From: an uncultured Eubacteriales bacterium
GTDB taxonomy: Bacteria; Bacillota; Clostridia; Christensenellales; Aristaeellaceae
NCBI GenBank assembly: GCA_900318145.1
Contig: ONJM01000012.1
Coordinates: 44,701-108,700 of the forward strand
Direction of reading: 5' to 3'
Length of the DNA: 64,000 bases
This document shows, piece by piece, positions 25,005-32,793 of the stretch; position 1 is the stretch's first letter, and every line of letters starts with the position of its first letter. The notes under the pieces are model-generated. The model ran no database searches. It worked only from the letters and a program-made list of their open reading frames with translations, and had not been told where the DNA came from. The translations under genes and the position numbers were made by a program.

Positions 25005-25766
25005 TCAATGGGTCCTTTCCCCGTCTGACAGCCAGTACGCTGTATATTCGTGATCAAATTCGTATCCGAGCTTTTCCGCGATTCGGACCGAATCCATATT
25101 CTGGGCATCCCAGCTTGGATACAGGCCTTCGTCCAGGCAGCGCAGAATCAGGGACGCACAGGCAATGCGGGCAAGGCCTTTGCGGCGTTCTTCCGGAACG
25201 GTATCCACTTCAATTTCGATTCCTTCCCTGTACCGCGTATAGGAAGAAGCGCCGGAAACGATTCTGCCTTCTTTCAGGATCACAAAACCCCGGCCCAGCG
25301 CAAGGTACTTTTCTTTGGATCCGAAAGGGGAAACGAAGTCGGCAGTGACAGGATCCTGCAGGCACAGGTCGTAGAGCCCGGAGTCGATGGCCCGCAGTTC
25401 GTATCCCGCGGGGAGGCTGCCGGCGATGCTTCGCAGGGCATCGACGTCAAATCGGGTATCCTTTCTGATCGCGTAGCGCGTAACTTTTCTGGCGTCAGGC
25501 CAGCAGTCCTCAATCAGCGCGGCCCATGCACCGTCCTGCGGTACCATGATGACAAAGCCGCCGGGTTTGCCGAGAACAAGCTCGCGGTCCGGTTCCCCCG
25601 CGACAAACGCGAAGCAGCCGACAAAGGCCATGGCGGAAACGGGATTCGCCGGATCCGTGACCAAAACTCTGCCCATAACCTTTTGCAGGCATGAGTAAAT
25701 CAGTGTTTCCTGCCAGCCGTCAAAAAGCCCGGCGGCAAGCGCCGGCTCTTCCAGTTCATAAATCAT
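25005..25766 (-). CDS. GNAT-family N-acetyltransferase
   Basis: A 253-residue protein in which the GNAT fold occupies the C-terminal half: GRGFVILKEGRIVSGASSYTRYREGIEIEVDTVPEERRKGLARIACA holds the acetyl-CoA motif A (ERRKGLA), and NMDSVRIAEKLGYEF is motif B. The N-terminal half (LIYSCLQKVMGRVLVTDPANPVSAMAF) is typical of the GNAT_acetyltr_2-like clostridial subgroup. The acceptor is unknown. The 188 bp between it and the next gene (25767-25954) carry only a CCCGG/CCGGG hairpin near 25807 and no gene. Confidence 0.82.
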   Translation of the reverse strand: MIYELEEPALAAGLFDGWQETLIYSCLQKVMGRVLVTDPANPVSAMAFVGCFAFVAGEPDRELVLGKPGGFVIMVPQDGAWAALIEDCWPDARKVTRYAIRKDTRFDVDALRSIAGSLPAGYELRAIDSGLYDLCLQDPVTADFVSPFGSKEKYLALGRGFVILKEGRIVSGASSYTRYREGIEIEVDTVPEERRKGLARIACASLILRCLDEGLYPSWDAQNMDSVRIAEKLGYEFDHEYTAYWLSDGERTH

Positions 25767-25954
25767 TCTTCAGGTGCCTTTCTCTTCGTATGCCTTATAC
25801 ATGACCCGGTTCCGGCCGGGTTTTATCATTCCGGCACGGTTCGGAAGAACCCATGACATCCATGGGAGATTTCCGGCAGCGGAAGCTGCTGTATGATTCG
25901 ATGCCGGCCCCGTGAAATCCTTTCCGGCAAACCCGCGTAAAACACAGCAGGTCT

Positions 25955-28528
25955 TTATGCCAGCGTAATCAGCAGATGTTCGTCGGCCACGTCGTTATAT
26001 ACTTCACAGGCTTTTGCGCTGACATCGTATACGTGGACGATATCCGACAGTTCCTTTCCATGGCTGAACTGCCCGACGATGTCCGGACAGCACTGAAGCT
26101 TTTCCGGCGCGAAATGAATCGTCTTCCTGCCGCTGAATACGGCGGTGTAGAGAATTTCCGCTTCGACCAGATCCTGGAAGATATGGCTTCCGTAGGACAG
26201 CTCCGGATTATAGCCGGCCTTCTGTTCCTCCGTTTCACAGATGATTTCAAACGCGCTGATATCCGAAAAGGCAGTCGGTACGCCCAGCTCGGGAGAGGTG
26301 GTTCCGACCCGCCCGGGCACGATCAGCATCATATGCCGGTTCAGATCCCGGAAGTGCCAGTTGACGGCGCCGATCAGCCGGGCCACTGAATTCTTTTCCT
26401 TGTAAGGCATTTCATAGTACCGGACAGGATCGACACAGACGATCAGATCCAGGGCGGAGGCTTTGGAGATGCCCATGGACGCGCCCCGGCTTTCCAGGAA
26501 AATCTTTTCTTCCGGGATTCCTTCCGGAATCATGGTTCCTTTCTGCCCTTTCCGTACCTGGAGCGGGCGGCACTGAAGCAGATCAATTGAATATTCGCCG
26601 CTCTCGGATATGTTGATCGTAAACTCCGTATCCACCGGATAACTGTATTCATCCTGAATGCAGCGAAGCATCCTGCGCATCTGCTCCATCAGCGTTTTGT
26701 TCGCGACCAGTCCTTTGCAGGAAATGAATTTTACATCCCGCGGTCTGCCGGATTCCCTGAGATTGTATTCGGCATCCCAGTCATGCTCCAGCAGGATTTT
26801 ATCCAGATACCGCGGAAGATTCGGAGCGATCTTTTCAAACGGCAGTTTCTGCAGCGTACGGTCCGCCATGTTGATGACTTCCGCTTTTCCCTGGGAAAAC
26901 TTATGCCTGTCAGCCGAGGAGGAATACGAAGCCTTTTCCGGCATATCCAGATTCACGATTCTCGGATATGACCCTTCGGTCCGGTCAACTGCCGATGTTC
27001 CAAGCCCCATGACCAGGCGGAGCATGCCGGCCGCGGGATCCGTATCCTTCATAATCCGGTAAGGGCTGTATGAATACCCGACGCCTGCCGCGCACGGCAT
27101 ATAATACGGACCGTAATAGGAACCTGAAACGCGCTGGATCAGCAGCGCCATCTGCTCATCCCGCCTGTCCAGTCCGCGCCGTTTCCGGTAGTCCAGCGCG
27201 GAGAGGCTCATGGTGCTGGCATATACAGTTTTGACCGCCTTTTCAAACTCGTCCAGGCGGTCTTTCAGTTCACCCCGGTTAACGCAGAAGACAGATTCAT
27301 ATTTTCCGGCAAAGGCATTGCCGAAACCGTCTTCCAGAATACTTGAAGAACGGACAATATACGGATCCTGCCCGTAATACTCAATAATGCGGACAAACTG
27401 TTCCCTCATGCTTTCAGAAAATGAGCCGTTCAGCAGCTTTTCAGCGAACTCTTCCGCCAGGGTGAAATATCCCTCGCTTGTCCGCTGCCGGATCCGGTAG
27501 TCCCAAAGGCCGTTATCCACGATATATGTGTAGTACACATCGGATCCGACATAAAAGGAATCATGCGGTTCAAGCACCTCGCCGATATCCGGCTCCCTGT
27601 TGCGGATGATTGAACGTGCCAGCAGCATACCGCAGGCTTTTCCGCCGATCATTCCGGTGCCGATCATATGATCCCGGACCGCGAAATAGTCTTCCGGAGA
27701 AAAGTGTTTCCTGACCATTTCCCGCATCTTTTCATCCCGCGTCATCATGATGTTGCACATTCTGCCGCAGTCTTCCGAAATGTCCGCGCTGCTTTCATGA
27801 AGCAGTTTGGTCCGATTGAAGAACCGGTCCCAGGAATCGGCATACTGTTCTTCCGCGGATCGCTGCGCCTGTGCCAGCGTCTGGTAGAACCGGCTGGATT
27901 TAACCCCGTCCAGAATCGGACGGAAACGACCGGTATCCGGTTCAAAGGTATGCGGAAGGAACATCGTATCCGAACTGCGGTTCCAGACCTTTTCGGGCCG
28001 GACGTATATATTCCTGCTGTCCGCGTATACGTCGATAAACAGCTGGGTGGTGTCCAGGATCTTGTTGATTGCCTGAACCGAATGCTTTCCCCGGATAATA
28101 GGAAAGAAGGCGACCGTGTCCAGCACAAAGAGAAACGGGCAGGTAACGCGGAAAAAGTTGCCCATCATCAGGTCTGTGGCCCAGGCCGCCTGAAGATCGG
28201 AGAGGCAGTCAAAAACGTAGAACGCGTCTTTCCCTTCCTGCTCAATGATGTTGTGAATATCCACGGTAAAGGTTTCAAAGCGATGGGACAGCGGCAGCCG
28301 AACTGTTTTGACCTCAGGGCGGTCCGCAATCAGCGGTTCATGGCCCGCAAAACGAAAATAGATGATGTTCCGCCGGTCCCGTACGGCCTGTTCCACATAA
28401 GGCTCCATAAACAGCCTGAACCGGGAAAGATCCGATACACGCCATACAACGTTGTCACCCAGACGGATATTGTCAAGGGCGGTGTCCATTTCCGGGATTC
28501 CTGACAGAACGCGGTCAAAAGCGGCCAT
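25955..28528 (-). CDS. PEP synthase-like ATP-grasp protein with degenerate KaiC-like N-terminal domain
   Basis: An 857-residue cytoplasmic protein. Residues 1 to about 200 begin SGIPEMDTALDNIRLGDNVVW and resemble the KaiC/RecA fold but have no Walker A P-loop. From about 290 a PPDK/PEP-synthase N-terminal ATP-grasp domain follows: GGKACGMLLARSI, IVRSSSILEDGFGNAFAGKYES, the segment ending YSYSPYR, GLGTSAVDRTEGSYPR and EYSIDLLQCRPL. The swivelling phospho-His domain and PEP barrel of true PEP synthase are absent, so it cannot make PEP alone; it may phosphorylate or ligate another substrate. It starts 29 bp after purF on the same strand, so both share a transcript. Confidence 0.8.
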   Translation of the reverse strand: MAAFDRVLSGIPEMDTALDNIRLGDNVVWRVSDLSRFRLFMEPYVEQAVRDRRNIIYFRFAGHEPLIADRPEVKTVRLPLSHRFETFTVDIHNIIEQEGKDAFYVFDCLSDLQAAWATDLMMGNFFRVTCPFLFVLDTVAFFPIIRGKHSVQAINKILDTTQLFIDVYADSRNIYVRPEKVWNRSSDTMFLPHTFEPDTGRFRPILDGVKSSRFYQTLAQAQRSAEEQYADSWDRFFNRTKLLHESSADISEDCGRMCNIMMTRDEKMREMVRKHFSPEDYFAVRDHMIGTGMIGGKACGMLLARSIIRNREPDIGEVLEPHDSFYVGSDVYYTYIVDNGLWDYRIRQRTSEGYFTLAEEFAEKLLNGSFSESMREQFVRIIEYYGQDPYIVRSSSILEDGFGNAFAGKYESVFCVNRGELKDRLDEFEKAVKTVYASTMSLSALDYRKRRGLDRRDEQMALLIQRVSGSYYGPYYMPCAAGVGYSYSPYRIMKDTDPAAGMLRLVMGLGTSAVDRTEGSYPRIVNLDMPEKASYSSSADRHKFSQGKAEVINMADRTLQKLPFEKIAPNLPRYLDKILLEHDWDAEYNLRESGRPRDVKFISCKGLVANKTLMEQMRRMLRCIQDEYSYPVDTEFTINISESGEYSIDLLQCRPLQVRKGQKGTMIPEGIPEEKIFLESRGASMGISKASALDLIVCVDPVRYYEMPYKEKNSVARLIGAVNWHFRDLNRHMMLIVPGRVGTTSPELGVPTAFSDISAFEIICETEEQKAGYNPELSYGSHIFQDLVEAEILYTAVFSGRKTIHFAPEKLQCCPDIVGQFSHGKELSDIVHVYDVSAKACEVYNDVADEHLLITLA

Positions 28529-28557
28529 GCCATCATCTCCTTACCGATATGGTCCTG

Positions 28558-29967
28558 TTATTGTTCTGAAAGGTGCCGCTCAAACCGGTCCTTTCGGGTA
28601 TCTGATGGAACTGCAGTCGGATATTCCCCGGTAAAGCACGCCTGGCAGTACACATCTTTTCCGGCCAGCGCGTACAGTTCTCCGGCCGGAAGATATCCCA
28701 GCGTATCCGCGCTGATGATTTCCGCGATCTCTTCTACCGTGTGGCGGCAGGCAATCAGATGCTCCCGGGAATCGATATCCGTGCCGTAGTAACAGGGATG
28801 CAGGAACGGCGGGGAGGATATGCGCATATGGATCTCCTTTGCTCCCGCTTCCCGCAGGAGCTCCACAATCCGCCTGCTGGTTGTGCCCCGGACAATGGAA
28901 TCGTCGATCAGTACGATCCTTTTTCCGCGGACGACGTCCTCAATCGCGGACAGCTTGATTTTCACCTGGTCCAGCCTGTGATCCGGGGCAATGAACGTTC
29001 GCCCGATATATTTGTTTTTGATCAGCCCGATCGCGTACGGAATTCCGGACGCGCGGCTGAACCCCAGCGCGGCATCCAGACCGGAATCCGGCACGCCGAT
29101 CACCAGATCCGCGTCGGCCGGATGCGCTTTCGCTAGGCATTCTCCTGCCCGGATCCGGGCGGAATGAACCGGGACACCGTCCAGAACAGAGTCGGGCCGG
29201 GCAAAGTAGATATATTCAAAGACGCAGTGACGGGGCCTGACCTTTCCGCAGTGCTCCCGCCTTGATTCCACGCCGTTTTTGCTGAAGATCAGGATTTCTC
29301 CCGGTTCTATATCCCGGACCATTTCTGCCCCGGCCGCATGCAGGGCACAGCTTTCCGAAGCAATGATCCATGTGCCGTCGGGTGTCAGCCCGTAGCAAAG
29401 CGGACGGAAACCGTGGGGATCCCGGGCACAGATCAGCTTCTGCGGCGACATCAGAACCAGGGAGTACGCTCCTTCCAGCCTGGCCATGGCCCGGCTCAGC
29501 GCTTCCTCGATGGAGGGCGCTTTCAGCCGCTCCTGGGTTACGATATACGCAATTGTTTCCGTATCGCTGGATGTATGAAAGATCGCGCCGTTCATTTCCA
29601 GAGCGGAACGAAGCTCCGCCGCGTTGGAAAGGTTGCCGTTATGCGCCAGCGCCATGTGCCCTTTCCGGTGGTTGACCTCGATGGGCTGGCAGTTGTTCCG
29701 GTTTGTTCCGCCTGTCGTACCGTAGCGGGTATGCCCGACGGCCATGGTTCCCTTCGGAAAAGAGCGCAGAACGCTGCTGCTGAAAACTTCTCCGACCAGC
29801 CCCACATCCTTGTGGGAAACAAAAACGCCGTCATCATTGACAACGATTCCGCAGCTTTCCTGCCCCCGGTGCTGCAGGGAATAAAGGCCGAGATACACAA
29901 GGCCGGCCACATCCTCCGGATGCTTTGCCATGACGCCGAATACGCCGCATTCCTCATGGAGATCCAT
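28558..29967 (-). CDS. purF: Amidophosphoribosyltransferase
   Basis: The 469-residue enzyme makes phosphoribosylamine from PRPP and glutamine, the first committed step of purine synthesis. MDLHEECGVFG carries the N-terminal nucleophile Cys7 after a six-residue propeptide; LQHRGQES and GHTRYGTTG are glutaminase motifs. The PRTase half holds IVLIDDSIVRGTT (PRPP loop) and VIGVPDSG. The frame is open to 30012, but the ATG at 29967 gives the correct N terminus. Upstream lie a consensus promoter and a hairpin at the predicted 5' end. No other pur genes are adjacent, unusual for a gene normally in the pur operon. Confidence 0.95.
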   Translation of the reverse strand: MDLHEECGVFGVMAKHPEDVAGLVYLGLYSLQHRGQESCGIVVNDDGVFVSHKDVGLVGEVFSSSVLRSFPKGTMAVGHTRYGTTGGTNRNNCQPIEVNHRKGHMALAHNGNLSNAAELRSALEMNGAIFHTSSDTETIAYIVTQERLKAPSIEEALSRAMARLEGAYSLVLMSPQKLICARDPHGFRPLCYGLTPDGTWIIASESCALHAAGAEMVRDIEPGEILIFSKNGVESRREHCGKVRPRHCVFEYIYFARPDSVLDGVPVHSARIRAGECLAKAHPADADLVIGVPDSGLDAALGFSRASGIPYAIGLIKNKYIGRTFIAPDHRLDQVKIKLSAIEDVVRGKRIVLIDDSIVRGTTSRRIVELLREAGAKEIHMRISSPPFLHPCYYGTDIDSREHLIACRHTVEEIAEIISADTLGYLPAGELYALAGKDVYCQACFTGEYPTAVPSDTRKDRFERHLSEQ

Positions 29968-29990
29968 GCTGATCGCCTGCCCTTTTGCTG

Positions 29991-30028
29991 AAAAAATAAG
30001 CAAGGAAGCCAATCAAGCTCCCTTGCTT
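29991..30028 (-). promoter_or_regulatory. 5'-terminal hairpin with U-tract in the purF leader
   Basis: Read leftwards: AAGCAAGGGAGC, loop TTGATTG, GCTTCCTTGCTT, then ATTTTTT. All 12 pairs form on the purF-sense RNA (one G-U), whereas the opposite strand has an A/C mismatch, so it is built for purF RNA. The predicted start site (about 30028) is the first base of the hairpin. It may be a 5' stabiliser, an attenuator, or the terminator of a short upstream transcript. Confidence 0.6.
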
Positions 30029-30034
30029 AAATGA

Positions 30035-30063
30035 AATGTATCACCTGAACAACGCGGTGTCAA
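30035..30063 (-). promoter_or_regulatory. purF promoter
   Basis: TTGACA, 17 bp, TACATT read leftwards, 68 bp before the chosen purF start codon. It is the strongest promoter in the intergenic gap 29968-30207. Confidence 0.75.
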
Positions 30064-30071
30064 GACAGAAG

Positions 30072-30089
30072 ATTCAGACGTGTCTGAAT
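30072..30089. promoter_or_regulatory. Perfect 18-bp palindrome upstream of purF
   Basis: ATTCAGACGTGTCTGAAT is a perfect inverted repeat, 9 bp upstream of the purF -35 and just downstream of the MerR-type -10. There is no T-run, so it looks like a dimeric regulator site rather than a terminator. The cognate protein is unknown. Confidence 0.5.
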
Positions 30090-30103
30090 GGCTCTTCCTG
30101 TTC

Positions 30104-30134
30104 ATCATAAACATTGGAGTTAACTCTAAGTCAA
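30104..30134 (-). promoter_or_regulatory. MerR-type promoter upstream of purF
   Basis: Read leftwards: TTGACT, 19 bp beginning TAGAGTTAACTC, then TATGAT. It has the same dyad as the merR operator and the nitroreductase promoter. The only gene downstream is purF (about 130 bp away, past the palindrome and hairpin), so either purF is induced by the MerR protein or the original target gene has been lost. Confidence 0.65.
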
Positions 30135-30147
30135 TAGATAAGCGCAT

Positions 30148-30178
30148 AAAAAAACGTATGCGGAAAAACCCGCATACG
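30148..30178 (-). terminator. Terminator of the PAP2-XRE operon
   Basis: Read leftwards: CGTATGCGG, a 6-nt loop, CCGCATACG, then TTTTTTT. It follows the XRE gene stop by 30 bp and insulates the purF promoters. Confidence 0.9.
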
Positions 30179-30207
30179 ATGGCTGAATCCGCGCCGAAAC
30201 GCTCCTG

Positions 30208-30825
30208 TTATCCTTTCAGGTTATTCTGCCCTTTGATGATCAGCCAGGTTTTTATCACCAGCACTGAAAAGCAGATCATCCCCGCGTAAGGCTGCCTTGC
30301 GCAGATAAAAACGCCGACGCCGGCTACGGACAGCGCCATACCCGTTACCATCCGGTGCCTGTTCCAGACAGGCCGGTCAAAACGGGAGAGGATTACACCG
30401 CAAATGCCGTTCAGCGTGATGATGCCGATGACCGCGATAAAAACAGCCTTCAGCCAAGGCTGGATGCCTGTGATCCGCGGCAGGGATACCGACGCGGGGG
30501 AATCCGCGCCGTTTCCGAATACGGGCAGAAAAAGCAGAACGGCTGTCAGGATATCCAGCGCGCTGCATATCACAGATACATAGCTGCTGATCAGGGCTTT
30601 TCTGTCCTCCTCCGCAGCTGTGACGATTTCCCGCGGACAGATCAGCTCATCAATCGTAACAGAGAAGAAGCGCGAAAGCTGCTTCAGGGAATCAATGCCG
30701 GGATATCCTCTGCCGGATTCCCATTTTGACACCGCTGTTCTTGAAACAAACAGCGCTTCGGCCAGCTCTTCCTGTGTCAGACCTTTGCTTTTTCTTAATT
30801 CAGCCAGCTTCTCGTGAAATTCCAT
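30208..30825 (-). CDS. XRE-family regulator with C-terminal membrane segments
   Basis: A 205-residue protein. Residues 1-65 form a Cro/CI-type HTH (FHEKLAELRKSKGLTQEELAEALFVSRTAVSKWESGRGYPGIDSLKQLS), and about four hydrophobic helices follow (from about residues 85, 125, 160 and 180), a common clostridial membrane-tethered regulator layout. ATG 30825 follows GAGGGGCGG at the right spacing. It starts 10 bp after the PAP2 phosphatase stop, so it is probably co-transcribed and may sense the membrane state that enzyme changes. Target sites are unknown. Confidence 0.85.
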   Translation of the reverse strand: MEFHEKLAELRKSKGLTQEELAEALFVSRTAVSKWESGRGYPGIDSLKQLSRFFSVTIDELICPREIVTAAEEDRKALISSYVSVICSALDILTAVLLFLPVFGNGADSPASVSLPRITGIQPWLKAVFIAVIGIITLNGICGVILSRFDRPVWNRHRMVTGMALSVAGVGVFICARQPYAGMICFSVLVIKTWLIIKGQNNLKG

Positions 30826-30835
30826 ATCCCGCCCC

Positions 30836-31504
30836 TCACAGCAGCGCTTCATTCTTTTTCCGGCCGGAATAGGCCACCGCCGCACAATACAGCAGAAACA
30901 GCCCGGCGCTCAGGAGAACGGAACCGATGATATCCGTTGCCCAATGGACGCCGGAGACCAGTCTTCCGGTTACCATGAACGCGGAAAACACAACAGAAAA
31001 CCAGGTGCAAAGATTCCGGAACGCGCGGTTCCCGCATCTTCTGCCGGCCTGAAGCTTCAGCGTCGGCATGACGCTCAGCACAAGCAGCGTTGTGGAGGAC
31101 GGATAGGATGCCTCCAGGTTTCCGTCAATCAGAACCGGCCGATAATTGATCGGCACCATCTCAAAGAAAAGATAACCTGAAAGAACCAGCAGATAGTAAA
31201 TTCCCAGGAGAAGGATATCCGTATCCACCCGGAAAAGCCTCTTCCTCCGGATCCACTGGCACAGACCGATCACCCCGAAGCATCCGCAGATGAAGACCGG
31301 GACAAGCCCGAGCCAGTCCGTTACCGTATAAAGCGTCATGTTCACGCCTGTCAGGTGATGAAACCAGACGTTCCAAGAGGCAAATCCAACCTTTGTGTCC
31401 TTTGGCCCGACGGTCTGCACGTCCAAAGACTGAATCAGGACTGTCCAGAGAACAAACAGCAACAGCACGCCGAGTCCCGCCCAAAGCAGTTTCTTTTCCC
31501 TCAT
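30836..31504 (-). CDS. PAP2-family membrane phosphatase
   Basis: A 222-residue integral membrane protein with about six spans. The acid phosphatase/vanadium haloperoxidase signature is partly kept: NYRPVL, SYPSSTT (where PSGH is usual) and RLVSGVHWATDIIGS with catalytic His and Asp. Replacement of the PSGH His by Thr is known in some Firmicutes PAP2 proteins but could change activity. Likely substrates are undecaprenyl pyrophosphate or phosphatidic acid at the outer face of the membrane. A perfect 18-bp palindrome lies about 80 bp upstream of its start. Confidence 0.85.
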   Translation of the reverse strand: MREKKLLWAGLGVLLLFVLWTVLIQSLDVQTVGPKDTKVGFASWNVWFHHLTGVNMTLYTVTDWLGLVPVFICGCFGVIGLCQWIRRKRLFRVDTDILLLGIYYLLVLSGYLFFEMVPINYRPVLIDGNLEASYPSSTTLLVLSVMPTLKLQAGRRCGNRAFRNLCTWFSVVFSAFMVTGRLVSGVHWATDIIGSVLLSAGLFLLYCAAVAYSGRKKNEALL

Positions 31505-31581
31505 GATCCATCCGCCCTTTCAAAGTTTTTCAGGAACGGATCAACCATAACCCGGGAGCGGAAAACAGAAAAGAATCTTTC

Positions 31582-31599
31582 CGTGTCACGCGTGACACG
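31582..31599. promoter_or_regulatory. Perfect 18-bp palindrome between sugar kinase and PAP2 genes
   Basis: CGTGTCACGCGTGACACG is fully symmetric, and a partial extra half-site TTCGTCACA follows 2 bases later. No T-run is present on either side, so an operator is more likely than a terminator. It lies 78 bp upstream of the PAP2 start and 28 bp past the kinase stop. Confidence 0.5.
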
Positions 31600-31627
31600 A
31601 TTCGTCACATCGCCGTTCCGGGTTCTT

Positions 31628-32548
31628 TCAGAACGGACGCGTGTTTTTTCCGTTCTTTATCAGCGCCTGTACTTCGTCCGGCTTCGGCGGGTTCAGCGGC
31701 AGGGGAAAACGGGAAACGGCAATTGCGGAGCAGGCGGCGGCAAAGCGCACCAGGTCCTCATCCTTCATGCCGTGAAGCAGGGCGTATACGCATCCGGCTT
31801 TAAAGGTATCGCCCGCGCCGAGCGTGCTCCTGACCTTAACGGAGAACGGTTTCATCCGATGGATGGGTTCTCCCTTCCGGGCATACAGCATATCCCCGCC
31901 GCCCTGCGTCAGGACGGTCAGTCCGTCTGTTTCCCACTGCAGCAGCTCCAGGACAGCTTCCGGAGCCATGCCGGCATAATGTGCTGCCGTGCATTCCTTT
32001 GATACCACGTTCACGGCGGCCTGCCGGTGCAGCGCCGAATCATGCGGACTGTCAATGGTCACGAAAGGCACCCCGTGCCGCCGGCAAAGTTCCGCTGCCC
32101 GCAGGGATTCCCCGCCGAAATAAGGGTCGACCGCAGCTACCCTGCAGCCGGCGATATCCTCTTCCTTCGGAATATTCCACCATCTTCTGCCGGAGGAGAA
32201 CAGCGCCTGGAACCTTCCCATGGGCGAACGCGCAAGCCCGGCAATCACCACATAATCCATGACACCTTTTTCCTCTGTAAAGCACAGGGAAGAAAGATCC
32301 ACTGCCTTGTCCGCGTAAAAAGCCCGCAGCATCGGAGCGACCTCCGTACCGATCCAGGTGCCGTCTATCCGGACAGACACGCCAAGCGAAGCCAGAACCG
32401 TCGCCGCGGTGCCCGTTTCGCCGCCCGGAAGGAAATACTGTTCCGCAATCTCAGAATATTCATCCGGCTGCAGGAAACCGTCCTTCAGCAGAAAGGAATG
32501 CGTTCCAAGCACCTGGCCAAAGAGGTATACATCAGGATTCAGCTTCAT
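31628..32548 (-). CDS. PfkB-family carbohydrate kinase
   Basis: A 306-residue cytoplasmic kinase. GGETGTAATVLASLGVSVRIDG near residues 42-62 is the N-terminal sugar-binding block and RSTLGAGDTFKAGCVYALL near 240 is the PfkB signature 2 with the catalytic Asp. The N terminus VYLFGQVLGTHSFLLKDGFLQPDEYSE differs from ribokinase, and the substrate cannot be named. It begins 21 bp after copA on the same strand, so it is at least partly co-transcribed with csoR-copA although the metabolic link to copper is not obvious. No transporter is adjacent. Confidence 0.85.
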   Translation of the reverse strand: MKLNPDVYLFGQVLGTHSFLLKDGFLQPDEYSEIAEQYFLPGGETGTAATVLASLGVSVRIDGTWIGTEVAPMLRAFYADKAVDLSSLCFTEEKGVMDYVVIAGLARSPMGRFQALFSSGRRWWNIPKEEDIAGCRVAAVDPYFGGESLRAAELCRRHGVPFVTIDSPHDSALHRQAAVNVVSKECTAAHYAGMAPEAVLELLQWETDGLTVLTQGGGDMLYARKGEPIHRMKPFSVKVRSTLGAGDTFKAGCVYALLHGMKDEDLVRFAAACSAIAVSRFPLPLNPPKPDEVQALIKNGKNTRPF

Positions 32549-32569
32549 AATGACCGATCGCTCCGGCTG

Positions 32570-32793
32570 TTACTCGACGCCAAGCACTTTGTAATCCTGT
32601 GCTTCGACTGCTGCGCGCAGCACATCGTCCGCGACGGGAGCGGCAAGGGTAACGACCGCTGTTCCGGTAGCATGGTCCGCCACGGCGCTTTCCACGCCGG
32701 GAACAGCTTCCAGCGCTTTCTTCACGCGGGCTTCACAGTGCATGCACATCATACCTTCTACCTTCAGTGTCTTCTTCATGGTTTTTTCCTCCT
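32570..32793 (-). other. Internal ribosome site and start for a CopZ-like domain inside copA
   Basis: Read leftwards, AAAGGAGG lies 8 bases before an in-frame ATG at 32779; from there 69 codons encode a full-length CopZ-like copper chaperone (MKKTLKVEGMMCMHCEAR onwards). This is exactly what a separate copZ gene would look like, but no stop codon divides it from copA. Free CopZ could be made by internal initiation from the same mRNA. Confidence 0.55.

Noticed and set aside
24675-25108. Open frames on both strands around the start of the first nitroreductase gene
   Set aside because: They overlap the well-supported nitroreductase and GNAT genes out of frame, without ribosome sites or recognisable motifs.
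25955-28528. Active KaiC-type ATPase in the PEP-synthase-like protein
   Set aside because: The N-terminal domain has the KaiC-like start GIPEMDTAL but no Walker A Lys-Ser/Thr loop, so ATP hydrolysis there is unlikely.
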